A DNA stretch of 64,000 bases from Xenorhabdus ehlersii (GCF_003610465.1 NZ_RAQI01000007.1:124001-188000); one strand, 5' to 3'. Counted from the stretch's first letter, positions 10,732-20,082 are shown. The notes: generated by a model from the letters alone, not told the origin. Program-made: numbers and translations.

Positions 10732-11211
10732 AAATGCATTATAAAAGACTGTGTTTCATAAAGTAGTTCGATTCTGTATGACCCAAACTCTGCAATCACA
10801 GCCCACATTTCGTTATCTTATTTTCCGTATCATTCATAAATGATTATTTCTGCTTCTTTACTGTGAATCTGATAAGCATGGTTTTTATCATTGGAGCCAA
10901 TAAACCAGATTGAAAATCCTTTCAAATGTTAGAGGCGATTTTTAAATCGTAATAGTGTGTTGAGCGGTTATTGAAGTTAGGATGTCTTGTAAGACAATAG
11001 TTTTCCAATTCTCCAAAAATGTATTGATATCAGTCGGATTCCATTCTGTCTCGCCAACACTGCCGGCTTTTTTCTTCTGTAATTGGTTAATAGCCATTGT
11101 TGAGGAGGTAACATTCGGGATGTCTATCTGAACGGGAATGTTTTACGGTATTTAAATTAAAGCGTTTTATATTGACTAGAATTTTTTCTATATTTTCACC
11201 ATCCCACACGG
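10732..11211. other. 480-bp AT-rich gap, mostly unassigned
   Basis: No gene over 60 codons is convincing here. It holds one possible 51-codon minus-strand frame (10942-11097, listed separately) and a ribosome-site-like GAGGAGGTAAC near 11102 followed by a three-codon frame. It separates the broken methyltransferase from the mobAB operon. It could be remnant DNA from lost genes. Confidence 0.4.
10942..11097 (-). CDS. Possible 51-residue hypothetical protein
   Basis: An ATG at 11097 opens a 51-codon frame beginning MAINQLQKKKAGSVGE and ending with TAA at 10942. The composition is protein-like (mixed charged and hydrophobic residues, amphipathic middle with TFLENWKTIVLQDILTSI), but no clear ribosome site precedes it and I recognise no family. 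It may be a remnant of a longer gene. Weak call. Confidence 0.25.
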   Translation of the reverse strand: MAINQLQKKKAGSVGETEWNPTDINTFLENWKTIVLQDILTSITAQHTITI

Positions 11212-11736
11212 TTATTGATGTAACCACTCGGCAATAAACGCTGCCACTTGTTCCGGCTGATTGATATTAAGTTGTGGAAGTGGTGTTGCCAGCGCAATAT
11301 CGCTGGCAATTGCTATTACATAGGGATCGAGGATCTCATCAACGGTATGATTCAGGCCGTCTCGATAAAGAGCTATTTTGGGGATTGGTTCTTGTTTGAA
11401 TCCTTCAACCAAAATCAGATCCAGCGAATTTGCATCAAATCGGCTGGCAAGATAGTAAAGATCTGGTTCTGGTAATTCTGGGGTTTCAGTCATCAAAGCC
11501 CAGCGTTGCTGACTGGCGACTAACGTTTGTGCAGCACCCGCTTTGCGGAGTTCATAGCTGTCCTTGCCTGGCTTATCGACATCCATATTGTGATGAGTAT
11601 GTTTAATGAGTCCAACGCGGATATGTTGCTGGCGTAACAGAGGAATGACTTGCTTTAATAGTGTCGTTTTTCCGGTTCCACTATAAGCGGTGATAGCCAG
11701 AATAGGCAGTGCTGTGTTATTGCTGCTGTGGTTCAT
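11212..11736 (-). CDS. mobB: Molybdopterin-guanine dinucleotide biosynthesis adaptor protein MobB
   Basis: MobB is a P-loop GTP-binding protein that assists MobA in attaching GMP to molybdopterin, making the cofactor of DMSO- and nitrate-reductase-type enzymes. The Walker A motif YSGTGKTTLLK is near residue 19, followed by LIKHTHHNMDVDKPGKDSYE and VEGFKQE, all typical. The ATG at 11736 overlaps the mobA stop by four bases (ATGA) and has CAGGAG just upstream, so I prefer it to an in-frame ATG at 11760. It has 174 residues, the usual length. Order is mobA-mobB as in E. coli. Confidence 0.94.
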   Translation of the reverse strand: MNHSSNNTALPILAITAYSGTGKTTLLKQVIPLLRQQHIRVGLIKHTHHNMDVDKPGKDSYELRKAGAAQTLVASQQRWALMTETPELPEPDLYYLASRFDANSLDLILVEGFKQEPIPKIALYRDGLNHTVDEILDPYVIAIASDIALATPLPQLNINQPEQVAAFIAEWLHQ

Positions 11737-12335
11737 GCTGGCTCCTGAAGGCATTCCCAATGACGATGTTTCCAGTTATGGCATTCTTCAGGTGTATTTA
11801 AGTTAGTGAAAGCGCTGGGATTGGGAAAATAGACCGCCTTTGCCTTAATCATCTGCATAAAGAACATAAGTTTTCTGTCTCCCAAAGCGAGATAGCTTTC
11901 CAGACGAGGGATTAGACTGCGGTGCATTAATACCAGGGTAGGATGTGCACGCACGCAATCATGTGCATAAGCAGCCCAAGCGTTTTGTTTGTAGTGCCAC
12001 AGTTTTGCGACTAGGTTTTCAGGGAAATTGGGGACATCGCAAGGGACAAATACCACCCATTCGTGGATGGCGCTTTTTAAAACCGCCAACATACCTGCCA
12101 ATGGTCCGGAAAAATCGGCAATGATATCCGGTATGATGGGATAGCCACTCTGATGATAAATTTCCAGATTGCGATTGGCATTAATCAACAGTTCATGAAT
12201 CTGCGGCTGTAATCTTGTAGCAATGTGTTGGTATAGTGGTGCATTGTTAAATTGCAGTAATCCTTTGTCGTTTCCCCCCATGCGGGTGGATAATCCCCCT
12301 GCCAGAATTGCGCCACTTATTTTTGGATGCGTCAT
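11733..12335 (-). CDS. mobA: Molybdenum cofactor guanylyltransferase MobA
   Basis: MobA transfers GMP from GTP to Mo-molybdopterin. The 200-residue protein opens with the nucleotidyltransferase signature (AGGLSTRMGGNDKGLL, about residues 12-27). FSGPLAGMLA and the metal-binding aspartate stretch VPCDVPNFP follow near residues 75 and 97. The C-terminal FTNLNTPEE is also conserved. It is the first gene of a mobAB operon read leftwards and is divergent from yihD with 187 bp between them, which should hold both promoters. Confidence 0.95.
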   Translation of the reverse strand: MTHPKISGAILAGGLSTRMGGNDKGLLQFNNAPLYQHIATRLQPQIHELLINANRNLEIYHQSGYPIIPDIIADFSGPLAGMLAVLKSAIHEWVVFVPCDVPNFPENLVAKLWHYKQNAWAAYAHDCVRAHPTLVLMHRSLIPRLESYLALGDRKLMFFMQMIKAKAVYFPNPSAFTNLNTPEECHNWKHRHWECLQEPA

Positions 12336-12522
12336 GTTAAATCACCTGATATTGGGCAATGAAATATTTAATGTTTGGTATACCCTTTGTCTTTCAATTG
12401 TGAATCAATATCTAACCATGCTGCTTGAGGTGGCAGTATAACTTTACGCTGGTTGACAGACCAATGCTTTCTCAGAGCCATTAACCCTGCTAATTTGTAT
12501 CGTGATTTATAAGGAACTGGAA

Positions 12523-12792
12523 ATGACCTATCACCGCCTCAATGAAGTTATCGAACTTTTACATCCAGTATGGAAGAATGAGCCGGATTTAAATCTGCTG
12601 GCGCTATTGCAAAAACTGGCTGATGAAGCGGGATTCACAGGGCAGTTGTCTGAATTGACGGATGATATTCTGATTTATCACCTGAAAATGCGCGGTACGG
12701 ATAGCCATGCAGAAATCCCTGGGTTGAAAAAAGATTATGAAGAAGATTTTAAGACGGCGTTGTTGCGTGCTCGGGGCATTATTAAAGATTAA
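12523..12792 (+). CDS. yihD: YihD family protein
   Basis: This 89-residue DUF1040 protein matches E. coli YihD across its length: [13 protein letters not shown] at the start, [14 protein letters not shown] in the middle, and [19 protein letters not shown] at the end. No biochemical role is established. I start it at ATG 12523, which has AAGGAACTGG upstream and gives the family length; an in-frame ATG at 12502 would add seven residues. It sits 18 bases before srkA, as in enterobacteria, and is probably cotranscribed with it and dsbA. Confidence 0.92.
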   Translation: MTYHRLNEVIELLHPVWKNEPDLNLLALLQKLADEAGFTGQLSELTDDILIYHLKMRGTDSHAEIPGLKKDYEEDFKTALLRARGIIKD

Positions 12793-12810
12793 TGAAGAGA
12801 GAACTGTGTT

Positions 12811-13800
12811 GTGACGGAACCGAAGGCTTTTAATTTCCAAAATATTACGCCAGATTTAATCATGGATGCATTGGGGCAGTCTGGCCTGTACCTTGATTCT
12901 GGTCTAACCGAACTGAATAGCTATGAGAATCGGGTGTATCAGTTCATGGATGAGAATCGCAGACGCTATGTTGTGAAATTTTATCGGCCCCTGCGCTGGA
13001 GCCAGCAGCAAATTCAGGAGGAACATGATCTTGCACATGAATTGCAACAGGCTGATTTGCCCGTGGCAGCACCGTTGATGTTTGATGGGCAGACGGTACT
13101 GAATTATGGTGGTTTCTTTTTCGCCATTTTTCCCAGTGTGGGAGGGCGCCAGTACGAGTCAGATAGTTTTGACCAATTGGAAGATGTTGGGCGATTGCTG
13201 GGAAGAATGCATCAAATTGGGGCAAAAAAAACATTTTCTGCTCGTCCCACCCTTAACCTGAATGAATATTTATATCAGCCGTATCAATATTTGGCTGAAT
13301 GTGAACTCATTTCCGCCAGGCATAAACAGGGTTTTCTGGCTGCACTAGATGAATTGAACCAGGCTGTTGCAAGCCAATGGCATGATAACTGGCAGGTATT
13401 GCGGCTGCATGGTGATTGCCATGCTGGTAATATCTTGTGGCGTGATGAAGCATGGTTTGTGGATCTTGATGATGCCCGCAATGGTCCCGCTATCCAGGAT
13501 TTGTGGATGTTGCTCAATGGCTCACGGCAAGAAAGGTTGATCCAGTTGGATATCTTGCTTGAGTCATATGGTCAGTTTATGACATTTGATCCCAAGACAT
13601 TGGCATTAATAGAGCCTCTGCGTGCGATGAGAATGGTCTATTATTTAGCCTGGGTTGCTCGTCGCTGGCAAGATCCGGCTTTTCCAAAAGCGTTTCCGTG
13701 GATGGCTGATAGTGATTTTTGGCATAAGCAATTGAGTCTTTTTTCTGAACAAGTCCGGCTGTTACAAGAGCCGCCTTTACAGCTCAACCCGATGTATTAA
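12811..13800 (+). CDS. srkA: Stress response Ser/Thr protein kinase SrkA (YihE/RdoA)
   Basis: SrkA is a cytosolic kinase of the aminoglycoside-phosphotransferase fold that counters stress-induced death in E. coli. The catalytic loop LRLHGDCHAGNILW (near residue 200) and the metal-binding FVDLDDARNGP (near residue 218) are intact. The N-terminal ENRVYQFMDENRRRYVVKFYRP carries the nucleotide-site lysine. It starts at GTG 12811. Length is 329 residues (E. coli 328). The stop is 17 bases before the dsbA start, matching the E. coli yihE-dsbA operon. Confidence 0.94.
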   Translation: MTEPKAFNFQNITPDLIMDALGQSGLYLDSGLTELNSYENRVYQFMDENRRRYVVKFYRPLRWSQQQIQEEHDLAHELQQADLPVAAPLMFDGQTVLNYGGFFFAIFPSVGGRQYESDSFDQLEDVGRLLGRMHQIGAKKTFSARPTLNLNEYLYQPYQYLAECELISARHKQGFLAALDELNQAVASQWHDNWQVLRLHGDCHAGNILWRDEAWFVDLDDARNGPAIQDLWMLLNGSRQERLIQLDILLESYGQFMTFDPKTLALIEPLRAMRMVYYLAWVARRWQDPAFPKAFPWMADSDFWHKQLSLFSEQVRLLQEPPLQLNPMY

Positions 13801-13817
13801 TTTTTTTGGAGACCATT

Positions 13818-14441
13818 ATGAAGAAATTTTGGCTAGCACTGGTGGGAGCGTTTATGGCATTTAATGCATCTGCTTCCGGTTTTTCTGAAGGCAAACAGTA
13901 TACCGAGTTAAAAGATCCGGTTGAAAATCAACCTCAGGTGGTGGAGTTTTTCTCTTTTTATTGTCCTCATTGCTATCAGTTTGAAAATATTTATCATGTT
14001 CCTGCTACTGTTGAGAAAAACCTGCCAGCAGGTGTGACTCATGAACGTTATCATGTGGATTTTCTGGGGCCTTTGGGAAAAGCATTGACTGATGCCTGGG
14101 CAGTCGCCATTGTCATGAAGATTGAAGATAAAGTCACACCTATTTTGTTTGATGGCATTCAGAAAAGCCAAACCATCAATAGCAAGGAAGATATCCGCAA
14201 TGCCTTCATCAAAGCGGGTGTATCTGGTGAAGAGTATGATGCAGCCCTGAACAGCTTTATCGTGCAATCAGTAGCCGCTAAAGAGCGTCAGTCAGCCCAG
14301 GATTTCAACTTGCGCGGTGTTCCGTCGATCTTTGTTAATGGCAAGTATTTGATTAACAACGGTGGAATTGAAACTCGTTCAGCTTTAGATTACTCGCAGA
14401 AATTCTCTGAGGTAGTGAACTATCTGGTGAATAAAAAATAA
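13818..14441 (+). CDS. dsbA: Periplasmic thiol:disulfide oxidoreductase DsbA
   Basis: DsbA forms disulfide bonds in exported proteins and is reoxidised by DsbB. The 207-residue product starts with a signal peptide (MKKFWLALVGAFMAFNASAS). The thioredoxin active site FYCPHCYQFE is near mature residue 30, with the canonical CPHC. The cis-proline loop GVPSIFVNGKY is near residue 170. ATG 13818 follows TTTGGAGACCATT; an in-frame ATG at 13806 gives a poorer signal peptide. An IS element lies downstream, about 125 bp after the stop. Confidence 0.97.
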   Translation: MKKFWLALVGAFMAFNASASGFSEGKQYTELKDPVENQPQVVEFFSFYCPHCYQFENIYHVPATVEKNLPAGVTHERYHVDFLGPLGKALTDAWAVAIVMKIEDKVTPILFDGIQKSQTINSKEDIRNAFIKAGVSGEEYDAALNSFIVQSVAAKERQSAQDFNLRGVPSIFVNGKYLINNGGIETRSALDYSQKFSEVVNYLVNKK

Positions 14442-14499
14442 GTTGCAAGAGGGTGGCGTAACGAAATAAAAACGCTAGGATTAATATAAAATAATATAG

Positions 14500-14534
14500 G
14501 TATTGTGCCGATCATGAGAGAGTTGGCACAATAC
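14500..14534. repeat. 10-bp perfect inverted repeat next to the IS element
   Basis: GTATTGTGCC (14500-14509) and GGCACAATAC (14525-14534) form a perfect hairpin with a 15-base loop, 31 bp left of the IS110-family inverted repeat. No T run follows, so it is not an obvious dsbA terminator. It could be a short palindromic intergenic repeat. Confidence 0.5.
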
Positions 14535-14577
14535 TTGCCAAAAAGCACCTTTCGTAACATAATCTATGGTCTTCCCC

Positions 14578-14840
14578 GTTTTTGCAACACTCATTTTGAT
14601 GTATGGTTGGCTTGCTTAAATCTATCCGGCGTCTCTATGAGTATGGATACCCGCGCCACGATGAGTTCTGCGCCTGATGAACCTTAAAAACTCCCCGGCT
14701 TCAATGAGCCATTTTGTTTCTTAGGTTATTCATCAGGCCGATTGGCCGTTCATGTCATCAATAATCAGTCTTCGCAAAACCAGATAGGTAACGTGTATTT
14801 CACTGTTTAATCATCAAGTTATTGAATCAGCCAGCCTCTA
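14578..14840 (-). ncRNA. Predicted bridge/seek RNA region of the IS110-family element
   Basis: This is the non-coding DNA between the transposase stop and the element end. A branched hairpin is visible: CTGATGAA (14674-14681) pairs with TTCATCAG (14729-14736) and, inside it, ACCT (14681-14684) can pair with AGGT (14723-14726), leaving a loop of about 38 bases. GGCC-ATT-GGCC follows immediately. Elements of the IS1111 group are known to encode a target-guiding RNA in this position. RNA boundaries and guide loops are inference. Confidence 0.45.
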
Positions 14841-15845
14841 TTAGGCCTGATACTCATTTTGTCGAGTAGTGATTGCCCAGGCTATTCTTGCCAGCTTATT
14901 AGCCAATGCACAGGCAACCACATTCGAATGTTTCTTGCTCAGTTGTGCCTGAACCCACTCGGCAAGTCTCCCATGCTGATGCTCAAGCCGCATCATAAAC
15001 GCCCGGGCGCATTGAACCAGCAATCGGCGCAAATTTTTGTTGCCGCGTTTGCTGATACCCAGCAGAGTCGGTTTTCCCCCTGTACTGTATTGTCGGGGAA
15101 CAAGCCCCATCGAAGCCGCAAAATCCCGGCTGCATGAAAATTGTTTTCCGTCACCAAGCTGGGATGAAAGTAGGCTGGCGGTAATGGGTCCTACCCCCGG
15201 TATTGTCATCATGCGTTGAGTCGCATCGTCCGCTTTGATGGACTGTTTTAATTCTAATTCCAACGTGGTTATTTGCTCGACAAGATAAAGGTAGTGGGCA
15301 TGTAATTTCATCAGTAAACGGCTCAGATAATCGGGCACGTCGTGTTCTGCCAGAACCAGAGATAACCGTTTAATGACCGCCTCGCCTTTTGGCAGACTGA
15401 TACCAAACTCCAGCAAAAAGGCGTGCATTTGGTTAGTGGTCTTTACCTTATCTTTGATGAGTGATTCTCTGACACGATGCAGTGCTCTCATCGCCTGTTG
15501 CGTCTCCGTTCTCGGCTGGACAAAACGCATTGAGGGGCGTGATGCCGCTTCACATATCGCCTCTGCATCAACGAAATCATTTTTGTTACTTTTGACAAAA
15601 GGACGAACAAACTGCGGAGATATCAGCTTCGCATCATGGCCTAAATCAGCGATCCGACGAGCCAGAAAATGTGCACCCGCACAAGCTTCCATCACGACGG
15701 TAGTCGATGTACACCCAGCTAAAAATTCCATTAATTTTGGGCGGGTAAATTTTTTACGCAGCATAGTCTTGCCGAATTTGTCCTGACAATGGATATGGAA
15801 AGAATGCTTGCCGAGATCGATACCAATAAGGGTGACGTTTTGCAT
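14841..15845 (-). CDS. IS110-family transposase/recombinase
   Basis: The 334-residue protein has the two-domain IS110 layout. The N-terminal RuvC-like DEDD domain shows GIDLGKH (Asp10), VVMEACAGAH (Glu near 53) and KNDFVDAEAI (two Asp near 94-97). A helical middle follows, then the Transposase_20 domain with IPGVGPITASLLSSQLGD, and GLVPRQYSTGGK carrying the conserved serine near residue 258. The frame is full length with no stop or shift, so the protein is probably active. Xenorhabdus-type genomes carry many such elements. Exact IS name not determined. Confidence 0.93.
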   Translation of the reverse strand: MQNVTLIGIDLGKHSFHIHCQDKFGKTMLRKKFTRPKLMEFLAGCTSTTVVMEACAGAHFLARRIADLGHDAKLISPQFVRPFVKSNKNDFVDAEAICEAASRPSMRFVQPRTETQQAMRALHRVRESLIKDKVKTTNQMHAFLLEFGISLPKGEAVIKRLSLVLAEHDVPDYLSRLLMKLHAHYLYLVEQITTLELELKQSIKADDATQRMMTIPGVGPITASLLSSQLGDGKQFSCSRDFAASMGLVPRQYSTGGKPTLLGISKRGNKNLRRLLVQCARAFMMRLEHQHGRLAEWVQAQLSKKHSNVVACALANKLARIAWAITTRQNEYQA

Positions 15846-15906
15846 GATGGACTCTCCAGAAAAAATACTCTATAAAGAGTATGGTTCACAAGGTGGGGAA
15901 GACCAT

Positions 15907-16202
15907 CTCATTAACTCCGGTAATATCCACAAGTCAGTGATTTTAAAGCGGTTGTAATATTTATTTAATATTCCGCGTAATTCATTGATTTTTTATCTTC
16001 TGTTATCCATTTTTTGTGGGAATAAACATAAATCTGTTTTATATGCCATTTTTTTGTGCACAAAGTTATCCACAGAGTGCTTATCAGAATATTTGCCATA
16101 AAATGCAAGTTAGTACGAGAAAATTCCCGCAAAATTCGTCTAGAACGACACAGTATGGCATTCTATTCTTTATTCATCCCACAGAACGACGAAGAAAATT
16201 TT
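15907..16202 (+). promoter_or_regulatory. polA upstream region with a DnaA box
   Basis: The DNA between the IS element and polA is AT-rich. It contains a perfect DnaA box, TTATCCACA, at 16066-16074, about 130 bp before the polA start. DnaA is known to influence polA expression in E. coli, so this may be functional. No separate gene is visible; frames opening at 16016 and 16056 only extend polA or overlap it. Confidence 0.5.
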
Positions 16203-18995
16203 ATGGCACAGATAGCAGACAATCCCCTGATTTTGGTTGATGGTTCTTCATACCTTTATCGTGCATACCATGCGTTTCCACCACTGACAAACAGTTCGGG
16301 AGAACCGACGGGCGCCATGTATGGTGTACTGAACATGTTGCGAAGTTTGATTATTCAGTATAAACCCAGCCATGTGGCGGTTGTGTTTGATGCCAAAGGC
16401 AAAACGTTCCGTGATGAGCTATTTGCTGAATATAAATCCCATCGGCCACCAATGCCGGATGATTTGCGCTTGCAGATTGAACCGTTGCACAAAATGGTCA
16501 AGGCAATGGGACTGCCAATTCTGGTTGTGCCAGGGGTTGAAGCTGACGATGTTATCGGTACATTGGCTTTGCAGGCTGAAAAAGAGGACCGTTCGGTGCT
16601 GATTAGCACTGGTGATAAAGATATGGCGCAATTGGTGACGCCAAATATCACGCTGATTAACACCATGACCAACACTATTTTGGGGCCGGAAGAGGTTGAG
16701 GGAAAATATGGTATTCCTCCTGAGCTGATGATCGATTTTCTCGCCCTAATGGGGGATTCTTCCGATAATATTCCGGGGGTGCCGGGAGTGGGTGAGAAAA
16801 CCGCTCTGGGGCTATTGCAGGGTATTGGCGGATTGGATGAGATCTATGCCCGGCTTGATGATATTGCCACACTTGGTTTCCGTGGAGCCAAAACACTGGG
16901 TGGTAAAATGGAACAGCATAAAGAGGTGGCTTATCTTTCCTACCAATTGGCAACAATCAAAACCGACGTTGAGTTGGATAGAACCTGTTTAGATCTTTCT
17001 GTTATGCCTCCGGATACGGATGAGTTACTGTCTCTGTTCAATCATTATGAATTCAAACGTTGGATCAGTGACGTACAGAATGGCAGTTGGCTGGAAGGTA
17101 ATGGGCAGAAACCTGTTGCAGCTGGCACTAAGTCAGAATCAGTGGCTGCTGCACCAGCCGCTGTTAAAATTTCACCGGAAAATTATCAAACCATCCTTGA
17201 GCGCCAGATCCTTGATGAATGGATTGCAAAGCTGAAACAAGTTCCGGCATTCTCTTTTGATACTGAAACCGACAGTCTTGATACCCTAACAGCTAATCTG
17301 GTGGGGATGTCCTTTGCCATTGCAGTGGGGGAATCAGAAGTTGAAGCCGCTTATCTGCCATTGGGACACGATTATCTGGATGCGCCACAGCAATTGGAGC
17401 TGCATGAAGTCCTCGCAGCATTAAAACCGCTGCTGGAAGATGCCAATCTGCCTAAAATTGGTCAAAACCTGAAATTTGATCGTGGTGTTTTGGCGCGTTA
17501 TGACATTGCTTTAAATGGCATTGTTTTCGATACCATGCTGGAATCGTATGTTTTGAACAGCGTAGCAGGGCGGCATGACATGGATAGCCTTGCTGATCGT
17601 CATCTGGGCTATAAAACCACCACATTTGAAGAAATTGCGGGCAAGGGCAAAAAGCAACTCACCTTCAATCAAATTCCATTGGAGGAAGCTGCAAAATACG
17701 CAGCAGAAGATGCGGATGTGACTCTTAGGCTACATCAGGCCATGTATCCTCAGTTAGAGAATGCTCCAACTCTGCAAAAAGTTTTCCAGAAGATCGAAAT
17801 ACCACTGGTGCCGGTGCTGTCCCGTATGGAAAGAACAGGGGTGTTGATCCATGCCCAAACGTTGGCAGAACATTCAAGGGAAATCACTGCGCGTTTGGAT
17901 GAACTGGAAAAATCTGCGTATGAGTTGGCAGGGGAAGAATTCAATCTGGCGTCACCAAAACAGCTACAAGTCATCTTATTTGAAAAAATGAACTTGCCTG
18001 TATTGAAAAAGACGCCAAATGGTGCACCATCAACGAATGAAGAAGTGCTGGAAGAGTTGGCAGAGCACCATGAATTGGCAAGGGTGATTTTGGAACATCG
18101 TGGTCTGGCAAAACTGAAAACCACTTATACTGATAAACTGCCTCAGATGGTGCACCCACTGACAAATCGTGTTCATACCTCGTATCATCAGGCGGTAACT
18201 GCGACGGGGCGCCTCTCTTCCCGTGATCCAAACTTGCAAAACATCCCTGTTCGTAATGACGAAGGGCGCCGTATCCGTCAGGCATTTGTTGCGCCGGAAG
18301 GTTACTGCATTATGGCCGCGGACTATTCACAGATTGAATTGCGCATTATGGCGCATTTGTCACAGGACAAAGGCTTGTTGGAGGCATTTGCCCAAGGCAA
18401 AGATATCCACCGTGCGACGGCTGCGGAAGTGTTTGGCGTACCATTGGAACAAGTGACCAGTGAACAGCGTCGCAGTGCTAAGGCGATTAACTTTGGTCTG
18501 ATTTACGGCATGAGTTCGTTTGGCCTGTCCCGTCAGTTAGGTATTCCGCGTGGTGAAGCACAGCGCTATATGGACCTCTATTTTGAACGTTATCCAGGAG
18601 TGTTGGCTTATATGGAACGTACACGGGCGCAGGCGGCTGATCATGGATTTGTCGAAACGCTGGAAGGCCGTCGGTTGTACCTGCCGGATATCAAATCGCG
18701 TAATGCCATGCGCCGCAAGGCGTCAGAGCGTGAAGCCATCAATGCACCTATGCAGGGGACGGCAGCGGATATCATCAAATTGGCGATGATTGCGGTAGAT
18801 AACTGGATTGTCAGTGAACAGCCAAATGTGCGCATGATCATGCAGGTTCACGATGAACTGGTATTTGAAGTACATGAATCAGAGCTGGAGATAGCAGGGC
18901 AGAAAATCAGAGAGCTGATGGAACAAAGTATGCAGCTTGATGTGCCGTTAAAAGTGGATGTTGGGATTGGTGATAATTGGGATCAGGCACACTGA
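16203..18995 (+). CDS. polA: DNA polymerase I
   Basis: PolA removes RNA primers and fills gaps. Three domains are clear: a 5'-3' exonuclease ([20 protein letters not shown] at the start, [19 protein letters not shown]), the 3'-5' exonuclease ([11 protein letters not shown] near residue 350 with the metal-binding Asp and Glu), and the polymerase ([13 protein letters not shown], the O-helix [14 protein letters not shown], and [10 protein letters not shown] near the end). I start at ATG 16203 (930 residues; E. coli 928), since [16 protein letters not shown] aligns with the E. coli N-terminus; the open frame continues upstream to 16056. A terminator follows at 19022. Confidence 0.98.
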   Translation: MAQIADNPLILVDGSSYLYRAYHAFPPLTNSSGEPTGAMYGVLNMLRSLIIQYKPSHVAVVFDAKGKTFRDELFAEYKSHRPPMPDDLRLQIEPLHKMVKAMGLPILVVPGVEADDVIGTLALQAEKEDRSVLISTGDKDMAQLVTPNITLINTMTNTILGPEEVEGKYGIPPELMIDFLALMGDSSDNIPGVPGVGEKTALGLLQGIGGLDEIYARLDDIATLGFRGAKTLGGKMEQHKEVAYLSYQLATIKTDVELDRTCLDLSVMPPDTDELLSLFNHYEFKRWISDVQNGSWLEGNGQKPVAAGTKSESVAAAPAAVKISPENYQTILERQILDEWIAKLKQVPAFSFDTETDSLDTLTANLVGMSFAIAVGESEVEAAYLPLGHDYLDAPQQLELHEVLAALKPLLEDANLPKIGQNLKFDRGVLARYDIALNGIVFDTMLESYVLNSVAGRHDMDSLADRHLGYKTTTFEEIAGKGKKQLTFNQIPLEEAAKYAAEDADVTLRLHQAMYPQLENAPTLQKVFQKIEIPLVPVLSRMERTGVLIHAQTLAEHSREITARLDELEKSAYELAGEEFNLASPKQLQVILFEKMNLPVLKKTPNGAPSTNEEVLEELAEHHELARVILEHRGLAKLKTTYTDKLPQMVHPLTNRVHTSYHQAVTATGRLSSRDPNLQNIPVRNDEGRRIRQAFVAPEGYCIMAADYSQIELRIMAHLSQDKGLLEAFAQGKDIHRATAAEVFGVPLEQVTSEQRRSAKAINFGLIYGMSSFGLSRQLGIPRGEAQRYMDLYFERYPGVLAYMERTRAQAADHGFVETLEGRRLYLPDIKSRNAMRRKASEREAINAPMQGTAADIIKLAMIAVDNWIVSEQPNVRMIMQVHDELVFEVHESELEIAGQKIRELMEQSMQLDVPLKVDVGIGDNWDQAH

Positions 18996-19021
18996 TGTCC
19001 CTTTTATCTTAGAAGCTGAAA

Positions 19022-19050
19022 AAGAGCCGCAGAAATGCGGTTCTTTTTTT
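19022..19050 (+). terminator. Rho-independent terminator of polA
   Basis: AAGAGCCGCA (19022-19031) pairs with TGCGGTTCTT (19036-19045) over a GAAA tetraloop, followed by a T run to 19050. It starts 27 bases after the polA stop and isolates polA from the Spot 42 gene. Confidence 0.9.
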
Positions 19051-19307
19051 ATTGAATGATTTTTATGAAAATACTGCGTGTTTAATGAACTGGAATTATC
19101 TCAATTACACCGCGAAAAGGCGTGTGACAAGAATTTCAGTTAGATTTTAGATTAGATCTAGATCTCATAAATATGTAATTAAACTACATGAATGACGCCA
19201 TAATAACCTGTTCTGCTTAAATGTTAACAGCTGAATCGAGGTAATTAGTGAAAATTAATTACAAAAAAGTCTTTTTTTGATGAAAAGAATAGGTTAAAGT
19301 TGTCGAT

Positions 19308-19417
19308 GTAGGGTACAGAGGTAAGATGTTCTATCTTTCAGACCTTTTACTTCACGTAATCGGATTTAGCTGAATATTAGCTGCCCCAGTCATATTTTTT
19401 GACTGGGGCGTTTTTTT
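19308..19417 (+). ncRNA. spf: Spot 42 small RNA
   Basis: Spot 42 is an Hfq-dependent RNA that represses many catabolic genes when glucose is present; cAMP-CRP represses its synthesis in enterobacteria. The 110-nt sequence begins GTAGGGTACAGAGGTAAGAT and continues through CTATCTTTCAGACC and TTCACGTAATCGGATTT with only a few differences from E. coli. The 3' end is a strong terminator: GCCCCAGTCA (19383-19392) pairs with TGACTGGGGC over a T-rich loop, then seven T. It sits between polA and engB, the same place as in E. coli. The promoter -10 is a weak match (TAAAGT) and I found no convincing CRP box. Confidence 0.95.
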
Positions 19418-19458
19418 ATGTCCGATTAATGGAAGTGCAGTAAGGCAGAAGGCGGATG

Positions 19459-20082
19459 TTACTCCGCCTCAATAGCAGGCTGATTGAACCAAAGATTGAG
19501 TTTTTGCTCTAGTTTATCGGTGCCGATTTTTTTCAGGGCGGAGAAGTATTCGACCTGAATATCACCATTCAGAGAGGACAATTCCTGACGAACTTTCGCT
19601 AGTTGGCTTTTACGGGCACCGGAAGCCAGTTTATCGGCTTTAGTGAGCAATACCATGACGGGGACTTGCATCACGACCGCCCATTCGATCATTTGCATAT
19701 CCAGATCTTTCAACGGATGGCGGATATCCATCAAAACCACCAGCCCTAACAGGCATTCACGCTTTTGGAGATACTCTCCTAGGGCTTTCTGCCATTTACG
19801 TTTCATCTCTTCTGGGACTTCAGCGTAACCATAGCCTGGCAAGTCTACCAGACGAACACCTTCTTCTACTTCGAACAGGTTAATCAACTGGGTACGGCCA
19901 GGGGTTTTACTGGTACGCGCAAGGCTCTTTTGGCGGGTTAGTGCATTCAGGGCGCTAGATTTACCCGCATTTGACCTGCCGGCAAACGCGACCTCAATGC
20001 CCACATCTTGAGGCAGGTGGCGAATGTCAGGTGCACTCGTGATAAAGTGGGTCATATGATAGTTGTAGTTCTTGATGGTCAA
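19459..20082 (-). CDS. engB: Ribosome biogenesis GTPase EngB (YihA/YsxC)
   Basis: EngB is an essential GTPase needed for assembly of the large ribosomal subunit. The GTPase motifs are intact: G1 [14 protein letters not shown] (near residue 33), G2 threonine in KTPGRTQ, G3 [10 protein letters not shown] (near 78), and G4 LLTKADKL (near 145). The 207 residues match the family. It is convergent with spf, whose terminator ends 41 bases beyond its stop. Upstream lies about 290 bp before ppiA, which is a junction between regions that are apart in E. coli. Confidence 0.96.
   Translation of the reverse strand: MTIKNYNYHMTHFITSAPDIRHLPQDVGIEVAFAGRSNAGKSSALNALTRQKSLARTSKTPGRTQLINLFEVEEGVRLVDLPGYGYAEVPEEMKRKWQKALGEYLQKRECLLGLVVLMDIRHPLKDLDMQMIEWAVVMQVPVMVLLTKADKLASGARKSQLAKVRQELSSLNGDIQVEYFSALKKIGTDKLEQKLNLWFNQPAIEAE

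Larger units (their letters stand above)
14566..15906 (-). mobile_element. IS110-family element, IS1111-type, complete
   Basis: The element is bounded by 12-bp inverted repeats: ATGGTCTTCCCC (14566-14577) and GGGGAAGACCAT (15895-15906). It holds one intact transposase on the minus strand. The non-coding DNA is lopsided: about 50 bp precedes the transposase start and about 263 bp follows its stop. Subterminal inverted repeats with the long non-coding end after the gene are features of the IS1111 subgroup. True ends may lie a few bases outside the repeats. It separates dsbA from polA and breaks no gene. Confidence 0.8.

Noticed and set aside
11102..11130. Strong GAGGAGGTAAC ribosome site followed by ATG
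   Set aside because: The frame is only three codons (Met-Ser-Ile). A similar three-codon frame follows AAGGAG near 30598. Both look accidental or are leftovers.
19226..19275. Crp box upstream of spf (AGTGAAAATTAATTACA)
   Set aside because: The half-sites are one base too far apart and each has a mismatch, so the match is not convincing.
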